64,000 nucleotides of DNA from Hygrophila difformis (taxonomy: Eukaryota > Streptophyta > Magnoliopsida > Lamiales > Acanthaceae), in assembly GCA_030278955.1 (NCBI GenBank), contig JAOANR010000006.1:55704915-55768914 (forward strand), written 5' to 3'. The notes below the pieces were generated by a model. It did no database searches. It saw only the letters and a program-made list of their open reading frames with translations, and was not told the DNA's origin. Within the stretch, counting starts at the first letter, position 1. Each line of letters opens with the position of its first letter. Shown here in pieces: positions 1 through 10,600 of this stretch. The translations under genes were made by a program, and so were the position numbers.

Positions 1-468
1 GGTTGCCTATGCAGGGTGTGAAATGGAAAGAAAAGGAATGATGGAATATATTCTGTTAGTTTGGGAATTAAACTCTGTAAGAGGAGGAGATAACTGATTT
101 CCTTCCCTTATCACAATCCAATCTAACTTGGGAAGAAATCAACTTGCCCATCTTATTGTAGATGTGTTGTCTCTTTCCTCGTCTTCTTTCCCTTCGACCT
201 TGTCTCTGTTTCATCACGCAAGGATACCCCATCTTTGTTTATTAAATGATTCTAAACTTCCTGAGCAAAACATTCTTAAAAGAATATGTGATAGTCACTT
301 AAGAATAAATGTAAAAGTACATGATATTGGATTTTAAATATACGTTTTTAATGAGTGTGAATTCAGATTTCAGACCTATCAAATGAAACCTTAATGTGAA
401 AATGTGTGACATTTTGACAGTTCACTCATGAAGTATTATATTTTATTTTTCTTTTATTTTTGTATTAG

Positions 469-2327
469 CTGAAGTTGCTGGCAGGAATGCCTCAGAGAAT
501 TCTCAGACAGAATTTGAAGCTAAATCTGCTCGGGATAGTGCATGGTTAGTCTTTTGATGTATATTTGCAATGTTTCATTTGCTGATCAAAAGACAAAAAT
601 GCTTATTGATTTTTGTTGGGCAAAACCAGTAATATATCATTGTTTCTATTTCAGGTACGATGTTGCATGCTTTCTATCATATAGATCATTAGATAGAGGA
701 TATCCGGTAAGCCTTGAAGCTTTCTCACCATCTTAGTATTTCTCTGCATCCTCCGTTCCCCAAAGTTACGTCTTCCATTAGGAGCATTTGGATGTTTTTC
801 ATCTTATCTTCATGTTTTCTGAATAGTCTTAACAAACATAGTAAAGAGTTCTTTTGCCTCTCTACCGTTTCTTTGTGAGAATAAGAAATGTTATTAAGAC
901 AAATGCTACCCAACAAACATACATGATACAACCACCAACAATGTCTTCGGCAAATATGACAAAAAGAAAACTACAAGCATAACAGGAGAAAAGATGAGGC
1001 AACTGCAACTTCACATGGTAAGTGAATCCTTGAATCAACTTAAGCAAATAACCCAAAACAGCATTGGGAACTTCTGCACCATCAGTACCAAGCAGCAACA
1101 TCCATTGCCTCTCTACCTTATGACTAGGATTATGCACCCGCATGAATTTGAGCAATAACAATTGGCACTGTCAGTTGAGCACAACAGGCAACCCTTGAAC
1201 ATCTTTGATATTTTCTTTCCAAGTATCAAATGTAGTGTTTAGTCTTACTCGGCTTGTGCTTAGTTGGCAACTAAATATGATCATTAAGTTAAATTCACAA
1301 AATTCTGTTTATTTCATTAACTGGCTTTATTAATGGAATGGTGCCATGTGATGTGGTGAGGGTGATCGCAGTTGCAGATCAATATTATTAGCTGAGTTTC
1401 CCTTCTTTTTTCTTGCACCTTTTAACTTGTATCCACGCCACTAGCCCACTATCAACATCTCAATCTTGACTTGAAAAATAGAAAGTCAGTTTCAGTCGAT
1501 TAAATGTTTACAACGACTTACTTTTGGAACTTCAGGAAGCACTTGTCCGTTTTTCTGGTTTTGGACAAGAAGAGGATGAATGGATCAACATTCCTGGGCA
1601 TGTACGGCAACGATCACTCCCATGTGAATCATCACAGTGTATAGCAGTTCTGCCAGGAGATTTGATACTGTGTTTTCAGGTACATCTTTTATGACTATAG
1701 TCCTATAGTGCAGAATGATATTGAAAGCATTTGTTGAAAATCACTTTTTGTTGTGTTCATTGTTTTAGGAAGGCAAAGAGCAGGCCCTATACTTCGATGC
1801 ACGTGTTCTGGATGCACAAAGGCGTAGGCATGACGTAAGAGGCTGCCGATGTAGGTTTCTTGTACGTTATGAGCACGACCAATCTGAGGTGCAACTGATT
1901 TTTACATAAGTTTTGATTATTAATAAATCCATGTCGTATATCGATTTAATACATTGATTATAGTTTCCCCGCTTCTTCCTTGCCATAGGAAATAGTACCC
2001 CTCAGAAAGATCTGTCGACGGCCTGAAACTGACTACAGGCTGCAGGAACTTAATGAGGTTACACGGAGAACACATGTCAACACTCCAGCATCAAATACAT
2101 CGAAAGTGGATACTCCCATTGGAACAACACAAAAGCAGACCAAGCTTGAAGAGCAATCGGAAACTGGATACATGACTACTGCTGCTGGTGCTATTCAGAC
2201 CAGCGTTCCGGCCATAACTGAATCGAAACTGCAGCCACCCAAAATCCTCGATACTGGAAATGGTGGCAGCTCAAATCCAAATCCAGGTATGCAGCTGACA
2301 AACCCACAAGTGAATGTTAAAATGTAG
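469..2327 (+). CDS. SAWADEE-homeodomain homologue (SHH-type), 3' part of tandem copy 1
   Basis: Exons 469-544, 655-706, 1536-1679, 1769-1888 and 1989-2327 join in frame with GT-AG borders and no internal stop. They encode the SAWADEE domain (starting [12 protein letters not shown]), including the EEDEWIN segment and the His/Cys metal-ligand stretch [13 protein letters not shown], then a low-complexity tail. SAWADEE domains read histone H3K9 methylation and recruit Pol IV in RNA-directed DNA methylation (known for SHH1); this function is inferred here. The homeodomain exons would lie left of the window. Exon sizes match copy 2 at 7700-11959 except the last, which here reads 15 nt further to its stop. 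Window bases 1-130 already match intron DNA of copy 2 near 9830-9960, so the duplication includes introns. It may be a live gene; expression and the 5' end cannot be judged. Confidence 0.82.
867..1104. other. 238-bp insertion in an SHH copy 1 intron with 13-bp flanking duplication
   Basis: The intron between the second and third visible exons is interrupted relative to copy 2. The 13-mer TTGCCTCTCTACC occurs at 854-866 and again at 1105-1117, while copy 2 has a single related site near 10651-10673. The inserted DNA has no poly-A tail and no clear terminal inverted repeats. Its minus strand contains a long open frame, so it may be captured gene sequence or filler DNA from break repair. Origin not recognised. 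Confidence 0.6.
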
Positions 2328-2825
2328 ATCAGATGGGGAGTTTGGTGGTGTGATTGAGAGCGTATTATCCTTATTGATTAAAACTCATTTGGCTGACCTG
2401 ACTTTGTCGCTACATAAATGTCTGTTGGCGGAGCCTGTTTATAAGCATTGAACTTATTATTCTTTGAAGAATGGTTGTTATTGTATAGACTGGTTTAAGA
2501 CTTGTGTTTCTTCTTTTATGTTGAAAGGATTCAATAATCCTTGTGTATTGTCTGGTGTCATGTTCGGCACAGAGGGGCTTTGCCTTTTGCCTAATTTGTT
2601 GTGAATAATGCTGTAAGTCCATGACCTGATTTTCGAAAAAATGGAAATAATTTATCTTCCAGGGGCAGCGATGTAAATGGAAGTGTAATAGTAGTATGTG
2701 TATATGCAACAATATATGGAATGGAAAAACAGAGAGCAATTGAGTGGAAGTTCAGTTAGATAGAAATGCCTTCTATTTCTGTGTCAAGGAAGAGCAAATA
2801 CAATGAGATTACTACATCTCATCAA

Positions 2826-2826
<1 letters not shown>

Positions 2827-2856
<30 letters not shown>
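2827..2856. repeat. A-homopolymer, about 30 nt
   Basis: Uninterrupted A-run about 500 bp downstream of the SHH copy 1 stop codon. It could be a retroposon tail or simple slippage; no target duplication was found to decide. Confidence 0.7.
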
Positions 2857-2860
<4 letters not shown>

Positions 2861-2942
2861 AGAAAAAACGGAGCTTCTGTGTTACTTTGTTTTGCTTGAG
2901 TTGCAACTCGCCAACTCGTTCACACTTTCGTGTATGTATATA

Positions 2943-3504
2943 CTCCCTCCCTTCTATGGTTCAAATTTCACAAATTAAGAAATGTAATGATTATTTTCTA
3001 CTTTAGGCCATCCCAATGGGAGGTATTTGATGATGTGGCCTTTTTAAATACTTGGGCACAGAAAAAATAACCATTTGGGGGAATAAAATTAAAGTAAGTG
3101 GGTAGTAATATTGCTACGTGAGGTTTTTATATTGGAAAGCGTGCCTATGGGTCTTTTGCAGGTTTGAAGTTAAGTTTTTTCATTATTTTTGTAATACAAT
3201 AGTGAGGTGGGTCTCTTTAAATACCCATTTTTTTAGGTATTATTGTTGGGGAAGAATATTTAAGAGTAGAGGTATTTTATTTATGAGTTGGCGGTGAAGT
3301 GGCACCTAAATACTCGAAGCGGGAAAGTTATCACTGGAGATGGCTACACTTTTGCCCTTTTTTGTTTGTAGAGAAGATTGATTATTTTAAATGAAATGAG
3401 AGAGAATGCACAATAATGGAAAAATATGATATAATTGTGTAGAATGACAACTATTTTAGAATATTTTGATTTCTAAAAAGACAACTAATAAGAAATTGAG
3501 GGAG
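2943..3504. mobile_element. Stowaway-like MITE (Tc1/mariner type), interrupted by a second MITE
   Basis: Left end CTCCCTCCCTTC and right end GAAATTGAGGGAG form the terminal inverted repeat, with TA on both outer sides (2941-2942 and 3505-3506). The right-hand interior (AGACAACTAATAAG, ATGACAACTATTTTAGAA) matches in reverse the element at 36088-36342, so both belong to one family. Total length is 562 bp. Subtracting the nested element at 3006-3344 leaves about 220 bp, a normal Stowaway size. Confidence 0.75.
3006..3344. mobile_element. Tourist/PIF-like MITE nested in the Stowaway
   Basis: The left end GGCCATCCCAATG follows a TTA. The right end CACTGGAGATGGC is its imperfect inverse and is followed by TAC. 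The ends resemble those of the Harbinger element at 26822-32031 (GGCCATCTCCAAC). The target duplication is imperfect (TTA versus TAC), so the right border is approximate. Confidence 0.55.
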
Positions 3505-3832
3505 TATATAATTTTTTGAAATAAATGAACTGCATTTAAAAAGTCATGTGAGCTGCGCCAAAAAAAAAAAAAGAAGAGTGATATGTACATCAAAAGCAAT
3601 TGGCCTGTGTGGTATGGAATTCTAGCAGTTTAAACAAAAGTTTCAAAAGTTTTGAATTCGAACTTTTGTATGCAACAATAATATTATAGATAGAGCCATA
3701 GAGGAGGAGTAGTAGTAAATAAATAGAAGGGTAATACAAATTGTTATTTTTTTCAATGAATGAAATAAGGCCAACAAGTATTTAGCTAAGTAATTTATAA
3801 ATTTTCAAAGGATATTAAAAAGTTTTTGCGTA

Positions 3833-4102
3833 AGGCCCGGTTCTCTAGGTCTTAATGTTTCTGGTCTGATCTGAATTTGTCTGGTGTGGTCTGAATGTTT
3901 CTGGTCTGATCTGATTGAATCTGGCCTGGTCTGATCTGGTCTGATCTTATTTTCTATATATTATTATAATGATTTGATCTGATCTGGTCTAGTCGGATCT
4001 TATTTAATATGGTCATGCTTCTTATCTGATATGGTCTTATTTGATTTTTATAAAAAAAAAATAAGTAATAAGGTCTGAAAATAAGTTCTAGAGAACGGGC
4101 CT
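3833..4102. mobile_element. Non-autonomous TIR element with CTGGTCTGAT-type internal repeats
   Basis: The left end AGGCCCGGTTCTCTAG is the near-perfect inverse of the right end CTAGAGAACGGGCCT (one base inserted on the left). The 270-bp interior is largely short degenerate repeats of TCTGGTCTGAT and its variants. No convincing target duplication is visible (flanks GCGTA and AGTCA), so the superfamily is undecided. It does not encode protein. Confidence 0.65.
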
Positions 4103-4482
4103 AGTCATTTTAATAATTCTGATTTACAAATTAATGTGTTTTATATATTGAGTTTAAATGTCATTATATTTTGTTTTTACAAAATAAAGTGTTTTTATTT
4201 AGATGAATAAAGTGATAGGATATTAGTACAAATTATTTAAATGTTGTTTTTGGTGATAATTTAAAATTTTTTTTTTGAGGGAAGATAATTTAAAATTTTA
4301 CCCCTAATTAAGTTACTTAAAAAACATATACCTAATTATTCATATTTTTAAATTTTATCTATATCCCTAATCTATGATATTGTACTAACTATATAAAAAT
4401 TTGCAAAAAAAAAAAGTATATAAAAATATATTTATTATTTTTTATAAACATTGACAACTATGTGTCGGCAAAGTTGTATGGA

Positions 4483-4600
4483 AATTCAAGCCACACAAAT
4501 TAAAAAGTGGATAAAGGAGAGGGATAGAGGGGCAGGGGAAATGGAACCCCAACGTATGGTTGGAAAGTAGGGAAATGACACTGGAGTCAAGTCCCATTTC
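4483..4600 (-). mobile_element. Degenerate tRNA-derived SINE fragment
   Basis: The stretch from CAAGCCACACAAATT through GAGAGGGATAGAGGGG to AATGGAACCCC aligns base for base in many places with the intact SINE at 32988-33153, in the same orientation. The box-B-like GAACCCC is retained but no target duplication is visible. It is an old, decayed copy. Confidence 0.5.
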
Positions 4601-5002
4601 CAAAAAAAATATGGTCCCGGTTATATACACACAAAAGTTTCCTGCAAAAACACAAATTTAGGGGCACATCACATCTAAAATAAGAAAAAAGTTAGAGGCA
4701 CTCCATAAATTTTTATCCATTTTACCCTCCAAGTGATAAAATAATAAAGAATAGGGCAAGAGTAGAGCAACTGACAAAGCCAAGAAAGAAAGAGGGAAAA
4801 GAGAGATCACCGAGACAAAGAGCAACAAACCGAAGTTGTGAAATATATCGAGGGCGCGCGGTGTTGGGGAGAGTTGGGTAGCAGTGTTGGTTTTTTTTTT
4901 TTTTTTCCCCTTAGATTTTAAAATTAGGGTATTAGTTTGTGGGATGCAGTGTTGGGAAGATTAGATAGCAGTGTTTTTTTTTTTCCCTCTAGCAGCAGCA
5001 AA

Positions 5003-5580
5003 TGGCCAAAAGTGGCCGTCTGCGGAGAAGGACGAACGGACATCCATGGCCGTTCTATTAGTATCATTCCGTGTAATACTCTTATGGCCAAGTATATGCA
5101 GTATAGAGATTTGTCTAGTACATTTATTCAATAAAGAATGACTCACAGTACTCATTATAAGCTGAAGTATAATATAATAATATTATCCCGTTGATCTAAT
5201 CCCCCACAGCTAAAATCATCCACCATCCATTTGCATTAAGGCTTACTGTATTAAATAAATCACAAAAACTTGACAAAAAAAGAAAAGAATAAAACATATG
5301 AAGATTGAACTCAACATTGGAGAAATTAAATGAAAGTGTATGCAGTATAGACATGGGTGGCCGTGGCTGGCCGTTTGCACATAGACATGTGCGGCCATTG
5401 ATGGCGGTTTAGTGTAGGGGAATGACCGGCCATGGCCATGAATGGCCTGTCCTTTTTTTTTTTTCTTTTTTTTTGTGAATTAACAGCAAACGGCCATTGA
5501 TGGCCGATTGGGTCTTTTTTGGATCGGCCATGGATGGCCAATCGTGTCTAATACAGAACGACCATTAGCGGTCGTTCAGT
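5003..5580. repeat. Cluster of GGCC(A/G)T..GGCC palindromic units
   Basis: In otherwise AT-rich DNA there are repeated short GC palindromes: GGCCATTGATGGC at about 5393, GGCCATGGCCATGAATGGCC at about 5428, GGCCATTGATGGCC at about 5491, GGCCATGGATGGCC at about 5525, a diverged ACGACCATTAGCGGTCGT at about 5559, and looser copies at 5003-5092. TATGCAGTATAGA occurs at about 5097 and again at about 5340, suggesting a larger duplicated unit. No coding potential was recognised. Confidence 0.5.
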
Positions 5581-5983
5581 GCCAGTCGCGAAATTTTCAC
5601 ACAAACAAGAAATTTCAATCGGGTTCGGATAAAATTGCTAAAAACCTATATTTTTTTTACAACAGTAGCTTAATTTCATCTTCATCCATCATATAATGCA
5701 CCTCATGTCCAAATACTATAAACTATCATTTCGCAAAAAAATATTACAAATTATCACTCAACAAATAATAAGGAAAAGAGAAGGAAAACTTGGAAGTTTG
5801 GTTATGGAGTTAGGGTTTTGGATTTGGATTATAAAGAGGAAGATAAAGTGCTCGGTGCCCTTAACCTAAATCCTCAAACAATGGTGTGCCCATAACCTAG
5901 AGTTTTCATATGTTGTGCCCATAATAAATCTTGTGGTGCCTCTAACATAATTTATTACTTAATAAGGATATGAAGGTCATTTT
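5581..5983. other. AT-rich non-coding spacer
   Basis: No gene seen. The text GTGCCC..TAACCTA recurs three times with changes between about 5850 and 5950, which may be the remains of an older element into which the LINE at 5995 inserted. Confidence 0.5.
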
Positions 5984-5994
5984 AATTGACTATT

Positions 5995-7490
5995 TTTTTT
6001 TTGCGTTACAGCCAATTAAGGCTAGGAAAGTAAAAAATAAAAATAACAGAAAAAGAAGTGAGGACTCAACGACCACGTGGAAACCACGTGCCTGCCGCAT
6101 CAGCCGTCAATAGAGCCTTCACGTGGTCCGGAGGGAAGGCCCATGTCGTAAAGAAACTCTCATCATCCGCACCATGCTTTGCGAGGGAATCTGCTACCGA
6201 ATTTCCCTCTCGCAGGACATGTTGGAAAATACAAGACTGAAAGCTATTTTTCAAGTCATCAATGCATGCCAGGTATCCCGCCAAGGAGTGAGTAGGTGAC
6301 CGCTTAGCTTGAATGAGCGTTAGTGCAGCTTTAGAATCACACATACAACAAATATGAGTGACACCTTGATCCAGGGCTAGCTGAAGCCCATGACAAACTG
6401 CTGCCACCTCTGAGTACAAGACAGAAACATCACCAAGTTTCCCTGAAATGCCTCCTATCCAGCCCCCATCAGCAGTCCTCAAGACAGCTCCAAACCCCGC
6501 CTGATGTAGCCTCTTTGAACCATCTGTGTGTAAGAACGTCCCTTGCCAGGATCCCATGTTCCAACAGACAAGTCGTTGAGTCGAAGTATGATGACTTGAA
6601 TTGGTCCGAATGCCATCAAGAATAGCCGCCAAATGCAAGACCTGTCGGACCAGCTGCTGTGGTGATGAAGATTTGCCTTGAAAAACCTTGCCGCAGCGCT
6701 CCCTCCATACCTGCCATAGAGCTGCAATAAAAAGGTTGCCATAATAGCGAGCCATACCATGCAGCCATGGACGAACATTAGAACGATCGAGGGTAGCCAA
6801 ATCTGTTGGAATATCGATATCAAGAGAGCTCCACAAAGCTGAAACCCAATGGCAGTAAAACAAACAATGGCGCCAATCCTCAACAAAAACTCCACAAATA
6901 TGGCATAGTGGCGAGATGGCGAGATTGCGCGTGAATCGTAAAGAGTTGCAAGGAATGGCCTCCCAAGCAATCAACCATAACAAGAAGCATATCTTCTCTG
7001 GCCAACCGGACTTCCAAATCCATTTCCACCCTTGGGCATTCAAGTTTCCTTTGAGAAAGGAGTATGCTGATCTAGAGGAGAAGAGCCCCGTTTCAGATTC
7101 CTTCCAACGCCAACCATCCACCACAGAAGGATGCAGACATGGCGGCGGTAATGCTAGGATTTCCTGTCTGACCGGTTGCGGGAGAACAGTGTAAAGTGAA
7201 GAGAGATCCCACCGAGAGTGATGTATAATATCTTTCACACACAGATCACTGTCCACTACGTTGATAAATGGCACAAGAGGGCCTAAAGATCGATTATGCA
7301 GCCATGGTGAAGACCACAGAGAGCATTGGCCATTACCAATTTTAAAAGAAAAACCATCGGCTAGTTGGAGTGCAGCTTTTCTAATGCTTCTCCAAGTGGA
7401 AGAACCCCCCCGCCTGGCAGAATCTAGTGGTCGGCCATTATGAAAATATAGTGCTTTCAGCTCGCTACACCACCGTTTATCACTGCCCAT
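5995..7490 (-). mobile_element. 5'-truncated L1-type LINE insertion with target duplication
   Basis: The sequence AATTGACTATT lies directly on both sides (5984-5994 and 7491-7501), an 11-bp target-site duplication. On the minus strand the body ends in an A-rich tail (T-run at about 5993-6002 on the plus strand), as expected of target-primed reverse transcription. Only the 3' end of ORF2 is present, so the copy is 5'-truncated at 7490. The related LINE at 40456-49985 is full length but of a different subfamily. Confidence 0.9.
6066..7490 (-). CDS. LINE ORF2 C-terminal fragment: reverse transcriptase zinc-binding plus RNase H
   Basis: A 474-codon frame is open throughout. Residues about 85-235 resemble the zf-RVT domain of plant LINE ORF2 (WKWIWKSGWPEKICFLLW, then CHICG..DWRHCLFYC). 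Residues about 325-450 form an RNase H domain with the acidic set LHTDGS, YSEVAAV, CDSKAAL and GNSVADSLAK. The frame starts with ATG exactly at the truncation border. Reverse transcriptase and endonuclease are missing, so it cannot mobilise itself. The intact frame suggests a recent insertion. It is transposon-derived, not a host gene, although annotation pipelines may call it one. Confidence 0.85.
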   Translation of the reverse strand: MGSDKRWCSELKALYFHNGRPLDSARRGGSSTWRSIRKAALQLADGFSFKIGNGQCSLWSSPWLHNRSLGPLVPFINVVDSDLCVKDIIHHSRWDLSSLYTVLPQPVRQEILALPPPCLHPSVVDGWRWKESETGLFSSRSAYSFLKGNLNAQGWKWIWKSGWPEKICFLLWLIAWEAIPCNSLRFTRNLAISPLCHICGVFVEDWRHCLFYCHWVSALWSSLDIDIPTDLATLDRSNVRPWLHGMARYYGNLFIAALWQVWRERCGKVFQGKSSSPQQLVRQVLHLAAILDGIRTNSSHHTSTQRLVCWNMGSWQGTFLHTDGSKRLHQAGFGAVLRTADGGWIGGISGKLGDVSVLYSEVAAVCHGLQLALDQGVTHICCMCDSKAALTLIQAKRSPTHSLAGYLACIDDLKNSFQSCIFQHVLREGNSVADSLAKHGADDESFFTTWAFPPDHVKALLTADAAGTWFPRGR

Positions 7491-7699
7491 AATTGACTAT
7501 TGAGTGCCTATAACTTTTAATATGTGTATATATACGTGGCCAAAAAATATTTATTGTTTTTTTTATTGTTGTTTTAAGTATATATACTATGATATTCGTA
7601 CTTTTTTACAGTTTAATTTCAATCACAGTTGCGCCTCTCCTTGTCCGAGGACCCGACCACCGGACGAAATTTCTCGACTTTAATCCAAGGAGGAGGAGG

Positions 7700-10600
7700 A
7701 TGGGTCGTCCGCCCAGCAACGGAGGTCCTTCATTCCGCTTCAATCCCGTCGAGGTACAATTCACAATTCACAATCACAAAACCCTCTCCCTCCCACGTCG
7801 ATTATTCCCTTTTAATTTTTTATTTTTTTTGTTTCAATTGACGCTAATGCTCGCTTCAAGTTACTAGAGGTAGCAATTAATTGATATTTTGTTGTTTTGG
7901 TACTTTAGATTATTTTCAATCAAGTAAGATGTAATTCATGGAATTGTGAATTTGAGATTTTTGATTTTGTTTTTTGTTTTTGCTGTTGATATTTTTCTGT
8001 TGTTGGAAAGATTTTACCATGTTCGAATGAATTTAGTCATTTGGTATGTTGATTTATTACTGGTAAAAGGCACCATTCAATGCAACAGAGTAGAGCAAAT
8101 CAGCCTACGTGATTCTGCTTGTCAATTATCGCCCCTGCCTAGTAGTTCCTTGTATTCAATATCTTTTGCCTGTGAATCAATCTCAAGTTCTCAAATCTGT
8201 GTAGACATCTGAGTGGTCAAGATTTTGTTAGAGAAATCACCAGACTTGCTTATGGAACTCATTACTTTTCTATTTTGAAGGTGAGCGAAATGGAGGCTAT
8301 TTTACAGGCACATAATTGTACTGTGCCTGCCCGCGAAATACTTGATGCTCTTGCCCAGAGATTCAGGTAGGCAGATATGACTTTGCTGAGAACCCAAGTG
8401 GTTGAGTGTGTGTTGATATTATGGCGGGCTAATATCTGACTGATTGCTATTTGATATAGTTCTTCTGCCGACAGAGTTGGAAAAGTGGAAGTTTCTAATA
8501 AACAGGTTCTGAACTTTTCCCTGGTGAGCTTCTATCCAATTACCATTACCAATAGGAATGATCAATAATTTTCAATATGTGCAACAGGTCTGGAATTGGT
8601 TCCAAAATAGGCGGTATGCTATTAGAGCTAAAGCAGCAAGGGCGTCTGTTCCTGGTACAGTGCACATTCCACCTGCGCCTCGAGATGATCCCTCAGTTTT
8701 AAAAGTTGCACCTCAAGTTTCTTATTCTCATCCTTCACAACACCAGGCTTCTCATCCTCAGGCTCCTCAGCTGCAGCCTGCACTCTCAAGTAATGCCAAA
8801 AAAATGCATTTTGTCTTGAAGCTATTGAGTTTCTTGTGGTAGTTATTTTTAGATAATTAAACAGTTATTTTAACTATATCAGTCAGTTTTATAATTCTCC
8901 AGTTATATGGTCTTATTCTTCTCATTTTCTTGTTCAGCTGCAGTGAGAAGTTTGCCCCAAGCCCCTCAACCCCTCCCTGCTCCATCAGGTTAGATGCCAA
9001 AATTCGGTAATCATACACTCAATTTGTTAGTTCACACTATTTCTGCTCTATAACTATTTCTATGTAAAATTATCCCTGGTCACTGAACAAGGATTCCTTA
9101 TATTATGAATTTAGTATATCTGAATTTTTAGCAGCATCCATGGACTATGATGCCCCACTCCTGATCCTATGTACTTCCTCCGTCTCATAATATTGTTTAC
9201 GGACCCATGTTCACGCAGTTCAATGCAATTTTTAAACTATTAATAACTCAAATTTGGTACAAGTAAAAATTCTAAAAGTTCGATATTTAAAAACTACATG
9301 ACGAGACGCATCTAACAAGATCCCACTTGCCTGTATTTTGACTTGTATAACTATGATAAAACTTTAAGAGAAAGACTCTGTGTGAATAGTATCAACATTA
9401 GCAATGTAAACATCAATATGAGACGGAGGAAGTATTAAGAAATATTTGAATAAGAGGGTGAAGGTATGAACAAAGGTTATGTTCATTAAAAGTTAAAAAT
9501 GAAATCCATGTATTATGTATTTAAACCCCTAACATGTTGGTGTATTTTGCATTCTCACTTTGTAATGAGACTAATAAATTTTAGACTGGCTTTTACTCAT
9601 GAAATTTGGATTCAATTAATTAAGATAAGCTAGTTTTTCTGTCAAGCAATCTAAACGAATTGAAATTTGAAGCCATTAACTTTGCATGCTGAATGCAGTT
9701 TCAAACTGGAATAGAACCTATATTACTTACTTTACATACTGCTTGGTTTAATTACTTGTATTCATGGAATTCCCTCCCCCCAACCTTTTACTTTATGATG
9801 ATAGTATGCTAATTATTTCTTAAGTTGCCTTTCGATGGTGTGAAATGATGAGAAAGGAAATGTTGGGATATCTTCTGTTAGCTTGGGTAATTCTGGGGGG
9901 GGGGGGGGGGGGGGGGGGGGAGATATGGGAAGGAAACTGTTTTCCTTCTCTTATCACGATCCAGCCTAACTTTGGAAAATCGATCTGCCAATCTCAGGGT
10001 AGATATGGAGCCTTAACGATGTCTGTTTCATGATTAAAAAATTCACCATCTTTGTTTACTAAGTGATTCTAAATGTCCCTAGCAAAAACATGCGTAAAGA
10101 ATAAGTGTGAATCACTTATGAATAAATGTAAATGTAGGTTCGATGTTGGATTTTGAAATGAGTGTGAATTCAGATTTCATACCTATCAATTGAAACCTTA
10201 AATCCAAAACTTTTACCTTTTAACAGTTTCATCATGATATAAATTTTTTTGTTTTTTTCTCTTATTTTTTTTATCAGCAGCTCAAGTTGCTGGCAGGAAC
10301 GCCTCAGATAATTCTCAGATGGAGTTTGAAGCTAAATCTGCTCGAGATGGTGCATGGTTAGTCTTTTTTTTAGCAATGATCCATTCGGATGTTTCATTTG
10401 CTGATAAAAAATGCTTTTTGGTTTTTGGTGGTGAAAAACAGTAATATATCATCTTTCTATTTCAGGTATGACGTTGCGTGCTTTCTATCACATAGATCAT
10501 TAGAGAGTGGAGATCCAGTAAGTCTTGAAGCTTTCTCCCCATCTTATTTTTATCCTTCCTCCCTTCCCCTGAGTTATATGTCTTCCATTAGAAGGATTTG

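Noticed and set aside
6058..7490. Candidate host gene encoding an RNase H protein
   Set aside because: The reading frame coincides with a LINE bounded by an 11-bp target duplication and carries LINE ORF2 domains.
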